From positions 1 to 10,489 of the forward strand of contig JAJFMG010000115.1 of assembly GCA_021772295.1 (NCBI GenBank): a stretch of DNA of 10,489 bases, written 5' to 3'. The DNA comes from Chlamydiota bacterium (GTDB taxonomy: Bacteria; Chlamydiota; Chlamydiia; Chlamydiales; Simkaniaceae). Shown piece by piece: positions 6,762 to 10,489 of this stretch (the first letter of the stretch is position 1; each line of letters starts with the position of its first letter). The notes under the pieces were generated by a model, which was not told the DNA's origin, did not search any database, and saw only the letters and a program-made list of their open reading frames with translations. Both the position numbers and the translations under genes were made by a program.

Positions 6762-6770
6762 TGCTATAAT
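6762..6770 (+). promoter_or_regulatory. Extended -10 promoter of the translocator-like operon
   Basis: TGC followed by TATAAT (6765-6770) is a perfect extended -10. The -35 region (about 6742-6747, ATAAAA) is poor, as often tolerated with TGn elements. It predicts a leader of about 150 bases before the first ATG. The core CTGnTATAATG is identical to that of the promoter at 6087-6095. Confidence 0.5.
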
Positions 6771-6849
6771 GAAAGCGGAAGCTTATATAATTTAATAAAA
6801 AGTAAGTAAATTCTAACAAAACAAGATTTCTTAATTATTAATTTTGTTT

Positions 6850-6883
6850 AAATATTATTTTAATTTGTGTTAAAATAATATTT
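6850..6883. repeat. Perfect 14-bp inverted repeat with 6-base spacer
   Basis: AAATATTATTTTAA (6850-6863) and its exact reverse complement (6870-6883) flank TTTGTG, ending 45 bases before the ATG of the first gene. It could be an operator for a dimeric regulator or an all-A/U hairpin in the mRNA leader. It lacks G/C pairs and a trailing T run, so it is not a convincing terminator. Confidence 0.8.
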
Positions 6884-6928
6884 GTAAGAATGAATGCTTT
6901 ATTAATAAAAACATAAAAAGGTAAATAT

Positions 6929-7936
6929 ATGTCGGGCCCAGTTTCATCAGTATTAGGGTTTGCAATAGCCAAAAACCCAAACCTGAATAATATCAACTAT
7001 TCCATGATCGTTACGATGCTCATGATCAAGATTGGTATGAACCCGATCCAGGATCAGCTAGTCGATAACGCAAATGTACAGGGATCTCAGTCTACCCTAG
7101 AAGGGGATGGTAACTCTATGCAGGCTTTGTTAAATGCAATGATGGCAAATGCGGGAAAATCTGGTCTTTCTAGTAAGTTTTGGAAAGATAATCCTGCAAT
7201 GCTGAAATCGTTTTACCAGGCATATAATGATGAATTCAACAGTAATCCTGAGAATTCTTCAAGTTTGAAGGCGTATTTACCAGTGAGTGTTACTGAGAAA
7301 AATGGAAAAATTATAGTGTCAAGTGGTCAGCAGATTCCTGGAGGTACATCACCAACGAGTACATTAGGAACGTATTTGAATAACCAGTTAAAAGCGCTCG
7401 GTCTACCACAGTGGTCAGGTGGACCATTAAGTGATGTGCAGCAATACATTATGAATAAACTGCAGGTCGGTTTAGATAGTTATACTGGAAGTACATCTGC
7501 AAGTAGTCTATCTGCCTCAGATTTACAAAATATTTATAACGCATCATCAGATCCTAACTTGACATCGATTGTATCTGTTTATACTGGGATTCAGTCTACT
7601 GGGACTGGGTCGACATCAATTGCTACACTTTTAACAAAGACTTGGAGCAATAGTGTTGAAAAATCCTTGGAAAATGATTTCAATTCCTATGCAAAAACAT
7701 ATTATAAAGATATTAATTCAAAAAAGCCAAAAGAAGACTCATTTTTTAGTACCTTCAATAACAGCCTAGGTTCTGCAACTACAAACCTGCAGAATACGAC
7801 AACTACCATGACAACAACGATTCAGAACTTAAGTTCACAAGAATCAAGTATGGATAGTACAGCGCAAGCGATTATTACAGGAGCTATGCAAGGTGAGAGT
7901 TCTATGGTTCAAAACATGGCGCAAGCTGGTTCATAA
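6929..7936 (+). CDS. Ser/Thr/Asn-rich 335-residue protein, probable T3SS-secreted, first gene of the operon
   Basis: I do not recognise a family. The N-terminus (MSGPVSSVLGFAIAKNPN) is mildly hydrophobic and Ser-rich, without the charged n-region of a Sec signal. This is compatible with a type III signal. Residues 24-37 (YSMIVTMLMIKIGM) form a short hydrophobic helix. The middle (about 80-260) is polar and Ser/Thr/Gly-rich with aromatic patches. The C-terminus (about 275-335) is a Thr/Gln/Asn-rich predicted coiled coil (LQNTTTTMTTTIQN, then SSQESSMDSTAQAIITGAMQ). There is no cysteine and no long membrane segment. AAAAGG lies 7 bases before the ATG. As first gene of a set encoding membrane-inserting proteins, it could be a needle-tip-like or hydrophilic translocator partner, but that is inference from context and general composition. 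Confidence 0.85.
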   Translation: MSGPVSSVLGFAIAKNPNLNNINYSMIVTMLMIKIGMNPIQDQLVDNANVQGSQSTLEGDGNSMQALLNAMMANAGKSGLSSKFWKDNPAMLKSFYQAYNDEFNSNPENSSSLKAYLPVSVTEKNGKIIVSSGQQIPGGTSPTSTLGTYLNNQLKALGLPQWSGGPLSDVQQYIMNKLQVGLDSYTGSTSASSLSASDLQNIYNASSDPNLTSIVSVYTGIQSTGTGSTSIATLLTKTWSNSVEKSLENDFNSYAKTYYKDINSKKPKEDSFFSTFNNSLGSATTNLQNTTTTMTTTIQNLSSQESSMDSTAQAIITGAMQGESSMVQNMAQAGS

Positions 7937-7945
7937 GGGGGATAT

Positions 7946-8536
7946 ATGACAATTTCAAGTGTAACTGGTTCAGCAAATTCTCCTGCAGTTAGAGGCAATG
8001 TATTAGCAGGAGCTGCTGTTATGGCAATGATGAGTGTTCTTTCGAGTACATCCCAAAAGGTCATGAAGCAAAAAATTGCTGAAATGGAACAAAACGGTGA
8101 GATGAATGGCCTAATTGAAGGGATGGGAGGCGCTGGCATGCAAGGATATAATGGGTATGAGCCAATTATTTCCTATCTTAATTCTATGATGCCGTCTCTT
8201 AGTGGACAGGCAAAGGCATTTGCTAAAAATATCTTATCTGAGCTTGATTCGAGTTCTGTCAAAAAAGAGGTCTCTAAGATAAATATTTTGGGAAATATTA
8301 TCGACAATGATCCTTCAAACAAGCAAGACAAGATCTTAGAGACTCAATTAAATAATGTTGAAACAGAGGTGGGAGCAACAGTCGGACAAGCTCAAAACGT
8401 AGCTTACGAGTTTTTAGATAATAGTAAACTCTCACAGCAAGATGAATTAGAGATCGTAAAAAGTGTGCTCAATAATTTAAATAATATCGAAGGGCTCGCA
8501 AAAGATCAATGTAGTAATAATATTAATAAGAGGTAA
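7946..8536 (+). CDS. 196-residue protein with N-terminal hydrophobic helix, unknown function
   Basis: I recognise no family. After a Ser/Thr/Asn-rich start (MTISSVTGSANSPAVR) there is a hydrophobic segment (GNVLAGAAVMAMMSVLSS, about residues 17-34), which is weak as a membrane helix. A Met/Gly-rich linker (about 51-70) leads to an amphipathic helical body. That body includes KAFAKNILSELDSSSVKKEV, ILETQLNNVETEVGATVGQA and IVKSVLNNLNNIEGLAKDQC. The single cysteine is near the end. The strong Shine-Dalgarno AAGGGGG overlaps the stop of the preceding gene; the spacer is 9 bp. Size and operon position suggest a secreted partner of the neighbouring translocator-like proteins. A chaperone is less likely, since it shows neither a TPR nor a class I chaperone layout. 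Confidence 0.85.
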   Translation: MTISSVTGSANSPAVRGNVLAGAAVMAMMSVLSSTSQKVMKQKIAEMEQNGEMNGLIEGMGGAGMQGYNGYEPIISYLNSMMPSLSGQAKAFAKNILSELDSSSVKKEVSKINILGNIIDNDPSNKQDKILETQLNNVETEVGATVGQAQNVAYEFLDNSKLSQQDELEIVKSVLNNLNNIEGLAKDQCSNNINKR

Positions 8537-8539
8537 TAC

Positions 8540-9499
8540 ATGAGTCACACAGAACCTACAAGACCATCAACTGGTAATTTTTTTGAAATCTTAACTAAGG
8601 CTTACCAGCACAAGATGAATGCTGACCAAGGTGGAGAAGTTAATTCTGCAAATCAAGTTCAGTTGGCGAATAGTCAGTTAAATAAAACGAATAGTAAATT
8701 GCAATCGAACGCTGACCAAGCAAAAAAACTTAATAAAAAAGAGAAGGCGCAATCTAATGAGACTACTAAACATCAAAGACATTTGCTTCACTTTGAAATT
8801 GCGCTTGGAGTGCTTGCAGTAGTAGCCGGAGGTATAGCAACGGTTGCAAGTGGTGGAGCAGCCGCCGGCACAGAAGTTGCTGCTGATGCGGTACTTGGGG
8901 GAGTAATAGAAGGTGGCGCAGAAGCTGGGGGTGATGCGGCTGTAGCAGAAGCTGGGAGTGATGCGGCTGTAGATGCAACAGGCGACGCTGTTGGTGATGC
9001 AGCAGGTAGTGAAACAGGGACAGCAACTACTGCTGCCGCTGGAGAAGATGGAGTATTAGATACTACCGAAGCAGCCGGAAATGAAGTCATGACAGAGGCC
9101 TCAGAAGGCGCTGACGAGGCAGCAAAAGAGGGTGAAACTGCAATGCAAAAAGTTTTGCAAAATGCAAAAGCTGTAATGGATAGAGTTGTACCACAACCTG
9201 TTCAATCTGCTGCAAAGTATGTAGCAGGTGCTGCGTCAGCAGGACTTCTTATTACGAATACAGTTAACACCATGGCTACTAATAGCAAAACAAACGCAGA
9301 GTCAGGTAAAAATGCCTCAGCTCTTGCAGGCTTGAATACAAATACAGAAGTACAATCTAATAACGCACAGGTAGAAACAAATAATGCAAGTCAGCAATTT
9401 ACAGTTGGGGTTCAAACTCCTATGCAAGCAGATACCGCTGCGGGATCTCAGTTTGCACAAGAAGTACAAATGATTCCACAAATGCTAAGTGTAGGGTAA
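8540..9499 (+). CDS. Translocator-like 319-residue protein: polar helical N-terminus, two Gly/Ala-rich hydrophobic segments
   Basis: Residues 30-82 are a Gln/Asn/Lys-rich predicted coiled coil (NSQLNKTNSKLQSNADQAKK). A hydrophobic segment lies at about 86-110 (IALGVLAVVAGGIATVASGG). It is followed by an Ala/Gly/Asp-rich low-complexity stretch (about 111-170) containing a 9-residue tandem repeat, then an acidic helix. A second hydrophobic segment lies at about 224-245 (AKYVAGAASAGLLITNTVNT). The tail is Asn/Gln-rich and ends in MIPQMLSVG. The order coiled coil, hydrophobic, spacer, hydrophobic, helical tail is that of hydrophobic T3SS translocators (YopB/CopB class), though I see no clear residue-level match. 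The start is 3 bp after the previous stop, with AAGAGG overlapping that stop. Alternatives are an Inc-like effector or another secreted membrane-active protein. Confidence 0.85.
   Translation: MSHTEPTRPSTGNFFEILTKAYQHKMNADQGGEVNSANQVQLANSQLNKTNSKLQSNADQAKKLNKKEKAQSNETTKHQRHLLHFEIALGVLAVVAGGIATVASGGAAAGTEVAADAVLGGVIEGGAEAGGDAAVAEAGSDAAVDATGDAVGDAAGSETGTATTAAAGEDGVLDTTEAAGNEVMTEASEGADEAAKEGETAMQKVLQNAKAVMDRVVPQPVQSAAKYVAGAASAGLLITNTVNTMATNSKTNAESGKNASALAGLNTNTEVQSNNAQVETNNASQQFTVGVQTPMQADTAAGSQFAQEVQMIPQMLSVG
8918..8971 (+). repeat. Two tandem 27-bp units inside the 319-residue protein gene
   Basis: Copies 8918-8944 and 8945-8971 differ at one base. They encode AEAGGDAAV and AEAGSDAAV. The repeat is in frame and lies in the Ala/Gly-rich spacer between the two hydrophobic segments, and looks like a recent slippage or duplication. 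Confidence 0.92.
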
Positions 9500-9503
9500 T
9501 TTT

Positions 9504-10115
9504 ATGAGTAGTACATCCCTTTCAGCAATTACAGGGCAGCTTAACAAGCTTGTTGGAATAGAGTTTGCTAACGCTTTAACATGTGGGCAAACAACAAGTG
9601 TTTTGATGCAGAAATCTGAAAAGATAAATTCTGAAATGTCTGAACAAGCTGATAAGCTCACGAAAAACATGACAAACCAATCAAAGTTGCAAAGTACAGT
9701 TGCAATTGTAGCTACTGTTCTTGGGTGTGTGATGATGGGCGCTACAGGTGTTGGAGTAATGGCTGATCCGATAGCAAGTACATTACAGTCATCCCTTGGA
9801 TTTGATAAAGATGCAGTGATAAATGGAATTCAAAATAATTTTACTAAAGCTGCCTTAGGAATTCAGGCTTTATGCGCAATTGGGGGCATGACTACAAGCT
9901 CAATACTTGCACATTCTCAATATAAAACAGCAGGAGAGCAAAAGCAAGTTACGGAGTCAGAGGTAAAGGTTGTAGCTCTTGGAGACGCTTCGAAACCTCT
10001 TGTGAAAGCAATGGATGCAGGCATTAAAAATACAACTTCTTTAGCAAGTGCAGCAAATTGCGTAGCTTCAGAAGAAAACAAGCAAAATACATCTTATAAT
10101 AATAAAAATAGGTAA
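9504..10115 (+). CDS. Translocator-like 203-residue protein with two hydrophobic segments
   Basis: The polar N-terminus (MSSTSLSAITGQLNKLVGIE) leads into a helical stretch (VLMQKSEKINSEMSEQADKL, about residues 33-52). The first hydrophobic segment is at about 64-87 (STVAIVATVLGCVMMGATGV onward) and the second at about 114-135 (TKAALGIQALCAIGGMTTSS). Residues 136-203 are a polar Lys/Thr/Asn/Ser-rich tail ending NNKNR. There is no cleavable signal peptide. The plan is that of the preceding gene and the next one, at smaller size, suggesting a paralogous set. It resembles the architecture of small T3SS translocators (YopD/YopB type). AGGG overlaps the stop of the preceding gene and lies 7 bases before this ATG; the spacer is 4 bp. 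No family is recognised with certainty. Confidence 0.85.
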   Translation: MSSTSLSAITGQLNKLVGIEFANALTCGQTTSVLMQKSEKINSEMSEQADKLTKNMTNQSKLQSTVAIVATVLGCVMMGATGVGVMADPIASTLQSSLGFDKDAVINGIQNNFTKAALGIQALCAIGGMTTSSILAHSQYKTAGEQKQVTESEVKVVALGDASKPLVKAMDAGIKNTTSLASAANCVASEENKQNTSYNNKNR

Positions 10116-10119
10116 AAAT

Positions 10120-10489
10120 ATGACAAACGGTACACAACTTATTGATGCAGGCCCAAATGCACAAAATTCTCAGGCTGCAATCGCTTTAATAGCAGTAGAG
10201 GTGCAGCAGGAATCCAATAAGGTAGAGGGAACATTAGCAAAAAATAGTGCATCAGCAAGTAAAACAGCAATTGTTCAGGAATTTGGCGCAGCAGTTTCTG
10301 GATGTGTAGCTGGAACTGCAGTTGCAATTGGTACACTGGGGGATGCTCTAGGGAATGCAGGTCTTGCAGGAGAATCAGCACTCACAGGATTAAAGAACGA
10401 CTCGGTTAATAAAGAAATTGATGACAACATTACATCGACAAAGTCTGATATTGAAGAGGCAAAAACGAAGTTAGAAGCCTCTCGAAATG
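10120..10489 (+). CDS. Translocator-like protein, N-terminal 123 residues; runs off the right edge
   Basis: The frame is open from the ATG at 10120 to the window end. A polar start (MTNGTQLIDAGPNAQNSQAA) is followed by a helical stretch (IAVEVQQESNKVEGTLAKNS, about 24-43). A Gly/Ala-rich hydrophobic segment lies at about 51-74 (FGAAVSGCVAGTAVAIGTLG). A charged helix (about 92-120, with IDDNITSTKSDIEEAKTKLE) leads to the edge. The layout repeats that of the two preceding genes. AATAGG overlaps the previous stop and lies 7 bases before the ATG; the spacer is 4 bp. Whether a second hydrophobic segment follows cannot be seen. Confidence 0.8.
   Translation, partial: MTNGTQLIDAGPNAQNSQAAIALIAVEVQQESNKVEGTLAKNSASASKTAIVQEFGAAVSGCVAGTAVAIGTLGDALGNAGLAGESALTGLKNDSVNKEIDDNITSTKSDIEEAKTKLEASRN

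Larger units (their letters stand above)
6621..6928 (+). other. A/T-rich non-coding leader region of the five-gene operon
   Basis: I see no supportable gene in these 308 bases. G+C is very low: 26 of the 180 bases in 6721-6900. It contains an extended -10 promoter (6762-6770), a small AAGC-GGAA-GCTT hairpin at the probable start site (6773-6784), a 7-bp inverted repeat AACAAAA/TTTTGTT (6815-6821 with 6842-6848), the perfect 14-bp repeat listed separately, and a possible 8-codon leader frame at 6890-6916. Confidence 0.7.

Noticed and set aside
6850..6883. Intrinsic terminator
   Set aside because: The stem is entirely A/T with no T run after it and lies between a promoter and a gene start; listed as an inverted repeat instead.
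6721..6900. Replication origin suggested by the very low G+C
   Set aside because: No DnaA boxes, iterons or replication genes are visible; a promoter/leader explains the region better.
8918..8971. CRISPR-like or mobile-element repeat
   Set aside because: Only two directly adjacent in-frame units with no spacers; it is a protein-coding tandem duplication.
8766..9090. Two minus-strand open frames, one Leu/His-rich and one Ala/Ser/Pro-rich
   Set aside because: They are produced by the Ala/Gly-rich codons and tandem repeat of the plus-strand 319-residue gene.

Overview
The window looks like part of a bacterial chromosome from the phylum Chlamydiota (chlamydiae or chlamydia-like endosymbionts). 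The minus-strand half reproduces the order of the Chlamydia trachomatis type III secretion (T3SS) block CT663-CT669. It includes the FHA-domain SctD protein (CdsD) that typifies this phylum. Low GC, short A/T-rich spacers and an environmental-type duplication next to cdsD suggest an amoeba- or arthropod-associated relative rather than C. trachomatis itself, but I cannot name a genus.

Positions 1-5537, minus strand (transcribed right to left): a tightly packed T3SS operon. In transcription order it holds a short, one-FHA paralogue of CdsD; a CT663-like chaperone-fold protein; full CdsD (inner-membrane ring); CdsE (needle co-chaperone); CdsF (needle subunit); CdsG (TPR needle chaperone); a CT668-like protein whose C-terminus looks like an inner rod (SctI); and the first 265 codons of the CdsN/SctN ATPase, which runs off the left edge. 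Together they supply the basal ring, the needle with its two chaperones, the probable rod and the export motor. A candidate promoter lies at 5569-5597.

Positions 5538-6620 form the strand switch. They contain a decayed fragment of a RecG-like/AlbA-type ATP-binding protein (C-terminal winged-helix part only), a promoter-RBS-ATG remnant that opens only three codons, and a self-contained gene for a 143-residue acidic helical protein. That gene has its own extended -10 promoter and a strong intrinsic terminator.

Positions 6621-6928 are a very A/T-rich non-coding leader with an extended -10 promoter and a perfect 14-bp inverted repeat. From 6929 to the right edge runs a plus-strand operon of at least five genes with spacers of 3-9 bp, none of which I can assign to a named family. 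Genes 3-5 share a layout of polar helical N-terminus followed by a Gly/Ala-rich hydrophobic stretch, with two such stretches in genes 3 and 4. This resembles T3SS translocators (YopB/YopD, CopB/CopD class). The likeliest reading is a lineage-specific set of secreted translocator- or effector-like proteins encoded divergently from the secretion apparatus. This operon is the most novel part of the window.
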